52,432 nt of DNA from Desulfobacteraceae bacterium (GCA_011390755.1 JAABRU010000026.1:1-52432), one strand, 5' to 3'; positions 1 through 9,497 are shown, numbered from the stretch's first letter. Program-made: numbers and translations. The notes: a model not told the origin generated them from the sequence alone.

Positions 1-1
1 C

Positions 2-289
2 CAGCTTATTGCAAAATACAGGGAAGGAGGGATTAATATGCCTTACACAGTGGAAGATTATCAGAGGGATCTGAAAAATGAGGTCATGAAAAGTATGACC
101 CCGGACGACTTTGCCGAACTGCTGAAAAAATTCGGACCGGAAGAAAGCCTGAAAGGGCTGAAACCGGAGGAGAGACTGAAGGGACTGAAAACCGAGGAGA
201 GACTGAAGGGACTGAAAACCGAGGAAATATTAAAATGGATGAAGATGGATGAAATTGAAGCCTATATGAAAAAATCACGGAAAAAATGA
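2..289 (+). CDS. 3' end of Rpn/PD-(D/E)XK transposase-like protein (5' end outside window)
   Basis: The frame is open from base 2, so this is probably the C-terminal tail of a longer gene that starts before the window. The visible product ends in nearly identical nine-residue repeats (LKGLKPEER, LKGLKTEER) followed by an EIEAYMKK-type terminus. As I remember the family, this tail is typical of Rpn (recombination-promoting nuclease, PD-(D/E)XK) and related transposase-like proteins; no catalytic domain lies inside the window. An internal ATG at 38 has an excellent ribosome binding site (GGAAGGAGG, 7 nt spacing) and would give a free-standing 83-residue tail protein. Either the ATG at 38 starts a separate small gene, or it is an internal start like the one described for RpnS proteins. 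Confidence 0.55.
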   Translation, partial: QLIAKYREGGINMPYTVEDYQRDLKNEVMKSMTPDDFAELLKKFGPEESLKGLKPEERLKGLKTEERLKGLKTEEILKWMKMDEIEAYMKKSRKK

Positions 290-973
290 AAGCAGGGATA
301 CTGCACAGCCAATACGGACTTACCTGTTCGGACGATACCGGGGTACAGAGAGCCGTCACTTGCCCCGAATCGGTTTTTACAGAGCCGGGATGACCGTGCG
401 TGTGTTGGCCTGGGCCGATTTTCCCGGTGAATGAATGCAAAAATCAGGAAACTGTTTCAAAAATATCAACGGTTTCAGATTCCGGGATTTTTTCGGCTTT
501 GGTTTCCCGCTCCGAGAAAAAGGAGTGCGAAAATAAAGGCCGAAGGGCCGGTTTTTCGCAAAAGTCCAAAAATTTTCTCGTTTCAGGTGTAACTTCCGCA
601 GTCCGGGAAATCCGGAATACCGGATTTTAAAAGATAATTCTTATATATTGAACCGTCATCCCGACATCTTCTCATTAATCCCTGCCGGATGTCACCCTAC
701 CCCTCATCCCATCATCATACCGGAAGCAAATCCGGCTTGATTTACATTTAAATTCAATTTTATCAAATAGTTTAAATAAAATTCCAAGCATATCCTTCCC
801 CCGCTTTCTAATACCAAAGGATTAGAAAAGTATTAGATTTTACCTTCTTCTTGCCTGCAAAAATACCACTAAAATCATACCAAAGGAGGATTGACTTTAT
901 TTTTTTTTTGATATTCTCAATTCGTTGGATAGTATTTATTTTCTTATATAAATTGTAAATAAAGGAGGACAGC
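290..973. other. Gene-free region with one GGAGTGC hairpin element
   Basis: No convincing gene. At 523-563 it holds a copy of the GGAGTGC hairpin repeat (arms GCGAAAA and TTTTCGC around a GGCC-GAAG-GGCC core); the same element recurs at 12283 and 12472. The rest is AT-rich leader for the gene at 974. No clear promoter could be fixed. Confidence 0.5.
523..563 (+). repeat. GGAGTGC hairpin element, copy 1
   Basis: Begins AAAGGAGTGCGAAAATAAAG and ends GGTTTTTCGCAAAA. GCGAAAA and TTTTCGC pair as a stem, with GGCC/GGCC inside. Near-identical copies lie at 12283-12321 and 12472-12510. Two structurally related variants with different stem sequences lie at 6384 and 12556. Confidence 0.75.
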
Positions 974-3900
974 ATGTTTAGAAAAAAAATGTTTTTGTTT
1001 ATTTTTATTCTTCTGCTGGGGATAGGCGGAAATGTTTATTCGGACGATTTTTACAAATATTCTTATGAAGAGGAAAAGAGAATCGCAGAGGAATTAAAAA
1101 GGTTGAATCAGATTCAGCTTGATATTCCGATAGAAGATGTGATTCAGAAATTGTCCAATGATGATGAGAATATTCGGTTAAGTACGGTTGAACTTTTAGG
1201 AAGAGTTCAGGATACTCAGCAAATTTTTGCTATAGAAGAATTGCTGTTGAAAGATCCGTCAGCTACAGTGAGAACTGAGTGTGCAAAGTCATTAGCACTG
1301 CTTGATTCAATTAACTCAAAATCAGTTTTGATAAAAGCATTAAATGATTCTGATGAAAGAGTTATATTGAAATCCGCATTGACCCTTGCTGCTTTAGGAG
1401 AAAAAGACGCATGTTTTAAAATATTGGCCAATTTCTGGACACAGGGAGACAGTAAACAGAAATTGGTATGTCATCTTGGTTTAAGAGATATTGCTACCGT
1501 CGCTGCATCTGAAATTCTGCACCGGGCACTATCTGATAATGATCCCTATGTCGCTGTTGATGCAGCAATTATTTTAGCCCAACTGGGATATACTGATGAT
1601 GCCTTTCCAAAGTTACAGGAATTATCAACTCATGAAGCTATGTATGTACGGCTGGCTGTTTTGCGGGGGCTGGCTACGATTGGTGATGAAAAGTCTCTGA
1701 ACCTGGTTCGTCAGCTTTTGACTGATAAAGAGCCATTGGTAAGTAAGCGAAGCCAGAAAATTTTGCAGGACTTTGGCAAAGAATTTACAATAAAGGAGAG
1801 CAGAACAAGTCGCAGTAGCTCTTACAATCCAGATGCTGCGGCACAATATGCAGAAACATGGTGGAATAGCCGCAATCCGTCATATCATGATTACGGAGAT
1901 TATGATTGTGCAAATTTTGTCTCTCAGTGTCTTATAGCAGGAGGGTTGGATTTATCTGCGGGTACAAATGGCAGTGGTTATGGCGTAGACAGTTATGGCT
2001 GTATGTATAATTGCGATCAGCAGCATACACATTTGACAACTTATCAGGATGTAATATATGAACGCAGATATAATACCAGTAGTCCAAGAGAACCTTTGTG
2101 GTTTGTAAAAGGGGATGCCGCTATTTATGGAAATTCCACCGACCGATGGAGACATTCCGTTTTTGCTGTAATCGGTGATGATGATAATTATGTCGCATTA
2201 AATGCCCATTCTGTTAATCAATACCATAAATCAGTTCAATATTTTTATGATGTTGAACCAACATGGACCAGTTGTGATTTTTATCATATAAATACTGGCA
2301 GCGGAGGTTTGGATACCCCGACATTGCTCAGTCCTTCAGATGGAAGCACGGTTACTTCAGAAACCCCTTTACTTGACTGGGGGGCTGTGAGTGGTGCAAC
2401 AGTGTACCGGGTGTTTGTTTCCAAATCCTACACCTGTCTTGACAGTCTGGACAATAAAACCCAGGATTGTGCCTGCGGATGTGTGATTAATACCACAACT
2501 CCTTTGGATTATTTCTATGTTTTGGACAGCCACGGATTGGAACCCGGTACAGCATATTACTGGATGGTGCGCGCCGGTAATGCAGATGCCGGCAGTCCCA
2601 ATTCATCCATCCGGAGTTTTAAGACACCGACTGCCGGTGCGCCGGATTTGCTCCCTTATCAGCCTTCCGGTTGGGACAGCAAAATAGTGATTTCCAGCAA
2701 TACCGGGACATCTACTTCAGCCAGCAAAATTTATGATGATGAAGATATTTATGTAGATTATAGTTGTGCAAATAACGGGGACACAACTGCAGGTTCTTTT
2801 TCCACTGGCTTGTTTGTCAACGGAGTTCAGAAGAGTTCTGCAACGGCTTCATCTCTTATGCCGTACTACTATAATTATGTAACTGATAAAAATATCGGCA
2901 AACTTTCTGAAGGAACCTATACTTTCGAACTGCGCTGTGATTTCAATAATCAGGTAAGTGAATCCAATGAAAGCAATAATAAATACTCCCGCACCTATAC
3001 GATTACGAAGAGAGAATCTCCCCCGCAGATCACTCTGACACCCACAAGTTACAATTTCGGAAACCAGAATGTGAACACGACCAGCAGCACATATTCCTTC
3101 ATACTGAAAAATACCGGAGGCGGGACCGCAACCGGAACGGTTTCCCTTACAGGAACTTACGCCAGTCAGTTTGAAATATACAGCGGGGGAGGGGCCTTCT
3201 CACTGGGAACCAATGTCACAAAGACGGTATATGTCAGATTCAAACCCACAGCCGAAGGATACAAAACAGCCACTCTGATGGCCGACGGGACATCTCCCTG
3301 CAATGATGCCTCGGCCTCCCTGGCCGGTACGGGTGTCGCAACTCCGCAGATCACTCTGACACCCACAAGTTACAATTTCGGAAACCAGAATGTGAACACG
3401 GCCAGCAGCACATATTCCTTCATACTGAAAAATACCGGAGGCGGGACCGCAACCGGAACGGTTTCCCTTACAGGCACGAACGCTGACCAGTTTGTGATAA
3501 GTAGCGGCAGCGGGGCTTTTTCACTGACATCGGACCAGACCAAAACAATACAGGTGAGATTCAGTCCCACAGGCGAAGGGGCCAAAACAGCCACCCTGAC
3601 GGCCGAAGGAACCTCCCCCTCCAATGATGCCGCAGCTTCGCTCAGCGGTACAGGGGGAAGCAGTTGCACCGGACAGCCGGACTGGTCTGTAAATCCGGCG
3701 GATTTCCGGAATAAATGTACTCTGACAGGCATTGTTTATGATGACAGTGAGCAGATGCTCAGGGGAAGCTGTGATCTGCTGGCCGCATTTGTGGGCGATG
3801 AGTGCAGAGGGGTTGCTGAGGCAGAACAGACAGACCTGGGGGTACGCTATTTCCTCCAGGTATGGAGCAATGTTACAAACGGTGAAACCGTCACTTTCAG

Positions 3901-5461
3901 ACACTATGACTCCGAAAGCGGAACCGTACTGGACAATATCAAAGAATCTGTCGAATTTGTCTCAAACAGCAGTTACGGCAGCATTGCATCTCCGTATGAA
4001 CTGCATGTTCAGACATGCGAAAACCAGCCCCTCTGGACCGTGAACCAGTCGGATTTCAGAAACAAATGTACGGTGACTGCAACAGTCTATGATGAAAATG
4101 ACGAACTGCTGGATTCGGACTGTGATATTCTGGCCGCTTTTGTAGGGGATGAGTGCAGAGGATTCGCAGAACCTGTGCAGACAGACCTGGGGATACGGTA
4201 TTTCCTGCAGGTATGGAGCAATGTCACAAACGGTGAGACCGTCACTTTCAAATATTTTGATTCAGCCGGAGGGACAACATATGAGGATGTCTGTGATCCG
4301 GTTGAATTTGTCTCAAACAGCAGCTACGGAAGTATCGCATCGCCCAGGGAGCTCTCTGTTGTCTGCACAAAAGATGCTGAAATAGATCTCACCGGCGGCT
4401 GGAACTGGATTTCCGTCAATGTGTCCGGTGATGACATGTCCCTGGATACGGTTCTCTCCTCACTCGGAGGCAGTGCTGTTCAGATTGACAGCCAGGATGG
4501 ATATGCCGAATATTACAGCGGAAGATGGTACGGCTCCCTGTCGGAGATCAATCCTGCATCCATGTATATGATCAAAATGGCTTCTCCCGCCACATTGACA
4601 TATTCCGGGTATCCGGTTGATGTCACCACACCGATACCGCTGACTGCAGGATGGAACTGGATCGGTTATTATCCGGATTTCAGTTTAAATCTCGAAACCG
4701 CATTATCTTCCCTTAACGGCAAAGGAATACAGACTGACAGTCAGAACGGGTACGCCGAATATTACGGAGGCAAATGGTACGGTTCCCTGTCACTGCTTGA
4801 ACCGGCAAAGGGATATATGCTGAAAACAGAAACGTCCGGTCAGCTGGTATATCCGGCATCATCCCAGGGTCGGAGCCGGATGCAGTCAGAAGCGGATTTG
4901 ACAGTAGTGCACAGCCGGAGTGCCGATCCGGGCTGGAAGGAAAATGATCCGTCTGTGTATAAAGAACGCTGCAATATTACAGCAAAAGTATATCTTGACC
5001 AGTCCGATATTGCCGGACAGGGGGATATGCTGGCCGGATTTATTGACGGCGAACTCCGCAGCGGCGGGGCCAGTGTTGCCGCAACCGATCTTCCCGGGGG
5101 AATGGGATTTTCCTTACAGATATGGGGGGATGGTGAGGATGAAGGCAAAACCGTCACTTTCGGATTTTATGATGCTTCGGCAGACCGGGTTTACGATATC
5201 AGCGAAAACTTTCAGTTTTCCGTTAACGGGCAGTACGGCAGTGTTGCCGCACCGGAAAATCTGACAGTGCTTTCCGGCCCCGGAGATGTGAATCACCTGG
5301 GAGGTGTCAATCTGGAAGATGCCATATTAGCACTGAAAGTCATTACAGGTATAAACAATACCGAAGTCTTTACCGATGCGGATGTAAACAATGACGGAAA
5401 AATCGGGATACAGGAGGCGATTTATATTTTGCAGGTGGTCGCTGAAATTCGGAATAATTAA
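974..5461 (+). CDS. Exported HEAT / amidase / CARDB / choice-of-anchor D protein with C-terminal dockerin-like domain
   Basis: 1495 residues; start fixed by AAAGGAGG just upstream. A signal peptide covers about residues 1-24. HEAT-like repeats occupy about 40-275. A putative Amidase_6 domain spans about 283-440 and shows a DCANFVSQC motif (Cys312) and a downstream WRHSVF His394, consistent with a papain-like Cys/His pair. Next come an Fn3-like domain (445-550), a CARDB domain (553-680), two choice-of-anchor D/HYDIN-like domains (685-895), two copies of a domain starting WSVNPADFRNKC or WTVNQSDFRNKC (898-1130), two GWNWI repeats (1138-1290), a third diverged copy of the first pair (about 1315-1435), and two EF-hand loops (DVNNDGKIGIQE in the second). 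The role is probably extracellular or cell-wall hydrolysis with calcium-dependent attachment. The HEAT-amidase half is visibly more AT-rich than the rest, suggesting domain shuffling. Confidence 0.85.
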   Translation: MFRKKMFLFIFILLLGIGGNVYSDDFYKYSYEEEKRIAEELKRLNQIQLDIPIEDVIQKLSNDDENIRLSTVELLGRVQDTQQIFAIEELLLKDPSATVRTECAKSLALLDSINSKSVLIKALNDSDERVILKSALTLAALGEKDACFKILANFWTQGDSKQKLVCHLGLRDIATVAASEILHRALSDNDPYVAVDAAIILAQLGYTDDAFPKLQELSTHEAMYVRLAVLRGLATIGDEKSLNLVRQLLTDKEPLVSKRSQKILQDFGKEFTIKESRTSRSSSYNPDAAAQYAETWWNSRNPSYHDYGDYDCANFVSQCLIAGGLDLSAGTNGSGYGVDSYGCMYNCDQQHTHLTTYQDVIYERRYNTSSPREPLWFVKGDAAIYGNSTDRWRHSVFAVIGDDDNYVALNAHSVNQYHKSVQYFYDVEPTWTSCDFYHINTGSGGLDTPTLLSPSDGSTVTSETPLLDWGAVSGATVYRVFVSKSYTCLDSLDNKTQDCACGCVINTTTPLDYFYVLDSHGLEPGTAYYWMVRAGNADAGSPNSSIRSFKTPTAGAPDLLPYQPSGWDSKIVISSNTGTSTSASKIYDDEDIYVDYSCANNGDTTAGSFSTGLFVNGVQKSSATASSLMPYYYNYVTDKNIGKLSEGTYTFELRCDFNNQVSESNESNNKYSRTYTITKRESPPQITLTPTSYNFGNQNVNTTSSTYSFILKNTGGGTATGTVSLTGTYASQFEIYSGGGAFSLGTNVTKTVYVRFKPTAEGYKTATLMADGTSPCNDASASLAGTGVATPQITLTPTSYNFGNQNVNTASSTYSFILKNTGGGTATGTVSLTGTNADQFVISSGSGAFSLTSDQTKTIQVRFSPTGEGAKTATLTAEGTSPSNDAAASLSGTGGSSCTGQPDWSVNPADFRNKCTLTGIVYDDSEQMLRGSCDLLAAFVGDECRGVAEAEQTDLGVRYFLQVWSNVTNGETVTFRHYDSESGTVLDNIKESVEFVSNSSYGSIASPYELHVQTCENQPLWTVNQSDFRNKCTVTATVYDENDELLDSDCDILAAFVGDECRGFAEPVQTDLGIRYFLQVWSNVTNGETVTFKYFDSAGGTTYEDVCDPVEFVSNSSYGSIASPRELSVVCTKDAEIDLTGGWNWISVNVSGDDMSLDTVLSSLGGSAVQIDSQDGYAEYYSGRWYGSLSEINPASMYMIKMASPATLTYSGYPVDVTTPIPLTAGWNWIGYYPDFSLNLETALSSLNGKGIQTDSQNGYAEYYGGKWYGSLSLLEPAKGYMLKTETSGQLVYPASSQGRSRMQSEADLTVVHSRSADPGWKENDPSVYKERCNITAKVYLDQSDIAGQGDMLAGFIDGELRSGGASVAATDLPGGMGFSLQIWGDGEDEGKTVTFGFYDASADRVYDISENFQFSVNGQYGSVAAPENLTVLSGPGDVNHLGGVNLEDAILALKVITGINNTEVFTDADVNNDGKIGIQEAIYILQVVAEIRNN

Positions 5462-5509
5462 ATATAAAATAACTCTGTGCTGAAAAGCACGGGGTAAATT
5501 CTTCAGAAT

Positions 5510-5542
5510 GCGGAAACTGTTTTCAGTTTCCGCACTTTTTTT
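5510..5542 (+). terminator. Rho-independent terminator of the 974-5461 gene
   Basis: Perfect 10-bp stem GCGGAAACTG / CAGTTTCCGC with a TTTT loop, followed by AC and seven T residues, 48 nt after the stop codon. Confidence 0.9.
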
Positions 5543-5614
5543 GCTCCTGCTCCGGCCTGCACCTGCGGCCACTGTGAACATTGTTCCGGAAAATACAGAT
5601 GCAGACAGCATTAG

Positions 5615-6265
5615 GAAAATGTTCTCCGCTATACGGATTCTCCGGGTGTGCTGAAAATCAGCAGCATCCGCAAAGACAGCAGACTGTGCATCTGTTTTGA
5701 CGATTCCGCACCGGGTGTGCCGGATCTGGACATCCTGCTGCCCGGTACCGACGGCACAGAAATATGCCGGGAAGTCAGGAAATTTTCAAAGGTTCCCATT
5801 ATCATGCTTACAGCGAAAGTGGAGGAAATTGACCGGATTGTCGGGCTGGAGCTGGGAGCGGATGATTATATCTGCAAACCCTTCAGCCCCCGGGAAGTGC
5901 TTGCACGGGTCAAAGCCGTGCTGCGCCGCTGTTTTTCCGAAGATTCCGGAAAAAAACTCCGGGCCGGCCCCCTTTTCCTGAATCCGGAAACAAGGCAGAT
6001 AAGCATTCTGGGAAATGTGATTGATCTGACCCCCATTGAATTCGGCATTCTCAGGGAAATGATCGCCTGCCCGGGCCGGGTATTTTCCAGAGCGCATCTG
6101 ATTGAGCAGGTTCAGGGATATGATTTTGACGGATATGAACGTACCGTTGATTTCCACATTAAAAATCTGAGAAAAAAACTTGCGGTATTCCTTCCGGATC
6201 AGGAAATAATTGTCTCGGTTTACGGGGCCGGGTACAAACTCGCTGCCGGGGATGAAAATCTTTAA
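5615..6265 (+). pseudogene. Fused relic of a BaeS-type histidine kinase and a BaeR-type response regulator
   Basis: The reading frame from 5615 begins with a kinase N-box (ENVLRYTDSPG) and a G1 box (DDSAPGVPD), as in BaeS-type sensor kinases. It then runs directly into the middle of an OmpR/PhoB-family receiver (LDILLPGTDG, LTAKVEEIDR, GADDYICKPFSPRE) and a complete winged-helix domain (IDLTPIEFGIL ... YGAGYKL). The regulator part closely resembles BaeR. The kinase C-terminus and the first half of the receiver, with its acidic Asp pair, are missing, so a deletion joined two adjacent genes. A TAG at 5612 and a frame change just upstream break the kinase further. A GTG at 5648 could start a 205-residue product but has no clear ribosome binding site. 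Phosphoacceptor-like Asp28 remains, yet phosphotransfer is unlikely. Confidence 0.8.
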
Positions 6266-6713
6266 ACACTATCAGAAAAAGGATAAAAAGAAAAATATTG
6301 ACCCGAAATCCGGTTCACCCTAACATGATACATTTTCAGTAGATCGAAAAGTTTCCCCCGGATACGGTTTTACAGCTGTCCCGGAGTGCAAAAATTGTAT
6401 TTTTGCACCGCCGCATCTCCCGGTTACCCCATGCAAAAATACAATTTTTGCACTCCTCCGGAAACGTTTCGATCTATAGACTTTAAGATAATGATTGTCT
6501 AAAATCAACATAAATTATCATTGAATTCAAATAGTTGAACAGTAAGATTCTATTTGTGTTTTATATAAATATATAATTCAATATTTCAAATAGTTATACA
6601 TTTACACACTTGTTATCCAAAACAGAACCCTTTAATATCAAGGTTCAAAAGATTATCTTAAAAACTATACTGATTTTATCTATTTGAAAATTAACTGAGA
6701 AGGAGGAAAAAAA
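6266..6713. other. Gene-free region with a MITE-like palindrome and AT-rich leader
   Basis: Contains the inverted-repeat element 6342-6474 and then about 230 nt of AT-rich leader before the lipoprotein gene. No gene was seen. Confidence 0.6.
6342..6474. mobile_element. MITE-like element with TA flanks and an internal 24-bp palindrome pair
   Basis: Terminal inverted repeats GATCGAAAAGTTTCC and GGAAACGTTTCGATC match at 14 of 15 positions and are flanked by TA on both sides (6340-6341, 6475-6476), as for IS630/Tc1-mariner-type MITEs. Inside, 6384-6407 and 6432-6455 are perfect inverted repeats of 24 bp, and each arm is itself a GAGTGC hairpin. Confidence 0.65.
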
Positions 6714-9185
6714 ATGAAAAAACGATTATCATTTTTGCCGTTTGTTCTTTTTTCAGTTTTGCTCATTGCCGGATGCAAATTAAGCATTACCGCATTTACG
6801 GCTCCGGATACAGCGGAAACCGGGGAAATTATCACACTGACATTCAGCGGGCAGGCCGTGGATGAGGGGGATAATACCGGCGAATACGGTATTGTATTAC
6901 AGATACCGGAAAGTTGGGGAGTGATGAAAGCGGTCCGGACACGGCCCATCATCGGTGATGTCAGTATCCGTGAAAAACCTGATTATGCAGCTTTATACAC
7001 TGCGGAAAGCGGTTATAAAGTATGGGTGGGGACATGTACGGAAAACGGAACCGGGAACTATCCGGTAACTGCAACGGTGAAAGTGCTGACCGGTTCTTTC
7101 AGCGGAACGGTACAAAGCTTCAATGTGAAAGCCATTGCAGGTGCATTCCGAAACGGGGGATGGACCAGTGATGATCCCCGGGGAATCTTTAATTTCGCTT
7201 CGGTCAGTGACGACAAATATGTTGAATCCCTTACTGTCACCAAAGTTACGGATCAGTCACCTCCCGCGCAGGTGAATCTTTCCCTTATTGACCCCTACAG
7301 CGGTACGGATGTCCTTTTATACTGGAACGGATATGATGAGGAAAGTCAGAAAGATGTGGTTGAATACCGCATTTATCAGAGTTCGGCTGCCTTTTCCGAT
7401 ACCACAGGGATGTCCTATATTCAACATCCGGTAAGCCGGGATAAAAGCTATCCTGTAAGCGGCCTGACATACGGAAACACCTACTATTTTGCCGTAAGCG
7501 CAGTGGATGAGGTTCCCAACGGGAATAAGTCGGTTTTGGCAAAATCAGTCACACTGCAGCGGAAAAGCGGTTCCATGACAGGAAAGGCTTATTATCATTC
7601 ATTATTATGTTTTCCGGGACTTCCCTGTGATTCTTACGGCATTGAAGGTGCCCGGATTACGGTCAGTAAATTTATGTTTCCGGATATTTCAGCAACAGGC
7701 ACCTCCGATGCTGAGGGGAATTATACCATCAGCGATCTGCCCGTCGGTCGCTATTCCGTCCGGGTGGAAAAAGAAGAGTACCAGACCCGCAGTTATACCG
7801 CAGAAGTTCTGGAAAATGAGACAGTCAATGTGAATGACAATCCCATGTCTTTGAAAACATACCCGGTTTCCGGTTATATCCGGAAATCTGATAATACAGG
7901 GATCGAAGCTGTGTCTCTGAATGACATATCCGGAAAAACATGGGCAATCACAGATGCATCCGGTTATTATTCTTTTCTTGCCGGTCACGGAGCAGATTTA
8001 CATATCACCCCTGTCCGGGGCGGATACACCTTCAACCCCGCTTCTTTTATTTCCGGGAATATCACCTCGGATATGGAACAGAATTTTGCGGCTTCAGTGA
8101 ACAATCCCTCTTTTGTCTCCAGACGGATATCCTGTTACCTTCCCGGAACCGCTGCAACTGTCACTTTGACGGTAAATCCCGGAAACGCTGTATCCGATTA
8201 TAAGGTGGAGGAAAATCTCTCTGCCGGAGTTGGCTGGACGGTATCCAATATCAGTCATAACGGCGTATATGATGCGGATAATCATAAAATCATCTTCGGG
8301 CCTTTTTCGGATAAACTGCAAAAAAAGCTGACCTACCAGATTACAGCGGCATCGGGAAACGGCCGGCAGTTGATTGACGGAACCGCCTATGCAAACGGAA
8401 ACGCAGCCCCCATAAGCGGTGATCTCTGGCTTACTCCCTGCCATCCCGCGGATATAAACCCCAAAGATTCCGCACTTACCGAGGATGAAATTACCGCCTA
8501 CGGCAATACATGGAAAAGCGGAAATAATATTGACATTTCCTACCTCTCCAGGGCAGGTTTCCTGATGAAAGACGGAGGGACATACAGTTTTGATGACAGT
8601 CCCGGAAAAAACGCTCCGCTATGGTGGCTCGGCAGTACAACAGGCCCCGGAGATGAGATTCCTTCAGGTTCTTCCGCTGTAAGGCAGATGCAGTCTGTTT
8701 ATGTCCCGGGGGAAAGTCTGACAGTTTCCATTACGGTAAATCCTTCCGCCAATGTGCAGGCATATGCCGTGGAAGAAAGCCCTCCCTCCGGATGGATGAC
8801 TGTATCGGATATCAGTCACGGGGGAGTTTATGATTCTGGAAATAACAGGGTGAAATTCGGCGTTTTTACAGATAATCTGCCCCGGACGCTTACCTACAGC
8901 GTCACTCCGCCTGCAACCGCTTCCGGATTGGGATATTTTTACGGAAAAACTTCTTACAACGGATATGCTTACGACATCACAGGAAATAATAAGCTCACAG
9001 ATGATACCTTCGGAGATGCGGATACAGACAGGAATGTGGATCTGAAAGACCTGATTCTTGTGCTGAAAGTGCTGAGCGGAGATACAGTATCCGGCATTTC
9101 CGCAGATGCGGATGTGAATAATGACCAGGCCGTCGGACTGCCGGAAGCCCTGTATATTTTGCAGAAGGTGGCAGGGCTGCGGTAG
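6714..9185 (+). CDS. Large lipoprotein with Fn3, carboxypeptidase-regulatory and dockerin-like domains
   Basis: 823 residues; start set by GAAGGAGG. The N-terminus is a lipoprotein signal with lipobox LIAGC (Cys21), so the mature protein is probably lipid-anchored. After an N-terminal domain (25-175) come an Fn3-like domain (about 182-283), two carboxypeptidase-regulatory-like beta-sandwich domains (about 286-455), and two copies of a domain with the motif VSNISHNGVYD or VSDISHGGVYD (about 462-580 and 655-765). The C-terminus is a pair of EF-hand loops (DADTDRNVDLKD, DADVNNDQAVGLPE) ending in YILQKVAGLR, very like the end of the 974-5461 protein. Probable surface-displayed, calcium-dependent binding protein; no enzyme domain was recognised. 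Confidence 0.8.
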   Translation: MKKRLSFLPFVLFSVLLIAGCKLSITAFTAPDTAETGEIITLTFSGQAVDEGDNTGEYGIVLQIPESWGVMKAVRTRPIIGDVSIREKPDYAALYTAESGYKVWVGTCTENGTGNYPVTATVKVLTGSFSGTVQSFNVKAIAGAFRNGGWTSDDPRGIFNFASVSDDKYVESLTVTKVTDQSPPAQVNLSLIDPYSGTDVLLYWNGYDEESQKDVVEYRIYQSSAAFSDTTGMSYIQHPVSRDKSYPVSGLTYGNTYYFAVSAVDEVPNGNKSVLAKSVTLQRKSGSMTGKAYYHSLLCFPGLPCDSYGIEGARITVSKFMFPDISATGTSDAEGNYTISDLPVGRYSVRVEKEEYQTRSYTAEVLENETVNVNDNPMSLKTYPVSGYIRKSDNTGIEAVSLNDISGKTWAITDASGYYSFLAGHGADLHITPVRGGYTFNPASFISGNITSDMEQNFAASVNNPSFVSRRISCYLPGTAATVTLTVNPGNAVSDYKVEENLSAGVGWTVSNISHNGVYDADNHKIIFGPFSDKLQKKLTYQITAASGNGRQLIDGTAYANGNAAPISGDLWLTPCHPADINPKDSALTEDEITAYGNTWKSGNNIDISYLSRAGFLMKDGGTYSFDDSPGKNAPLWWLGSTTGPGDEIPSGSSAVRQMQSVYVPGESLTVSITVNPSANVQAYAVEESPPSGWMTVSDISHGGVYDSGNNRVKFGVFTDNLPRTLTYSVTPPATASGLGYFYGKTSYNGYAYDITGNNKLTDDTFGDADTDRNVDLKDLILVLKVLSGDTVSGISADADVNNDQAVGLPEALYILQKVAGLR

Positions 9186-9221
9186 TTTTCCTGATTTCAG
9201 GTTCTGTCTCCGGCAATGTGA

Positions 9222-9256
9222 GGCAGAGCCCCGCAAGGGCTTCGGTGCGTTTTTTA
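9222..9256 (+). terminator. Possible terminator after the lipoprotein gene
   Basis: AGCCC-CGCA-AGGGCT hairpin followed, after a short GC-rich spacer, by GCGTTTTTTATT. The stem is short and its distance to the T-run is not ideal. It lies between convergent genes. Confidence 0.4.
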
Positions 9257-9257
9257 T

Positions 9258-9497
9258 TCAGTGGGTCATAATCGAAATATAGTAACCGTAATCCAGCAGA
9301 ATATCAGTTGTTTTATCTCCGGCAAATTCTACCAGGTCAATCTCTCTGTCCTCATTTTCCGGTGCAGTGATATTCACCCATACAGCTCTGGGATCAGCAG
9401 GACTTTCTGAAATATTTATCAATTTGACTTCAGGAAATTTATATTTCAGCGAAGAATAAAGCTTCCGGGCAAGTTCTTCCTGTTTAAAATTTATCAT
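9258..9497 (-). CDS. Small protein paired with a HEPN gene, function unknown
   Basis: 79 residues with no recognised domain. It contains WVNITAPENEDREIDLVEFA and ends in YGYYISIMTH. It is the second gene of a two-gene unit: its ATG overlaps the stop of the upstream HEPN gene (ATGA), and GGAG lies within the end of that gene. The position suggests the antitoxin or partner of the HEPN protein, but the usual MNT nucleotidyltransferase motif (GSxAxGxxxxxSDxD) is absent, so it is not the classical partner. Confidence 0.7.
   Translation of the reverse strand: MINFKQEELARKLYSSLKYKFPEVKLINISESPADPRAVWVNITAPENEDREIDLVEFAGDKTTDILLDYGYYISIMTH

Noticed and set aside
84..440. 118-codon minus-strand frame over the first gene
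   Set aside because: Shadow of the repeat-rich coding region on the other strand; no ribosome binding site and no family resemblance.
891..953. Promoter before the 974 gene
   Set aside because: Several TTGACT/TTGGAT and TATAAA-like words exist in the AT-rich leader, but none has convincing spacing on its own, so it is not listed as a feature.
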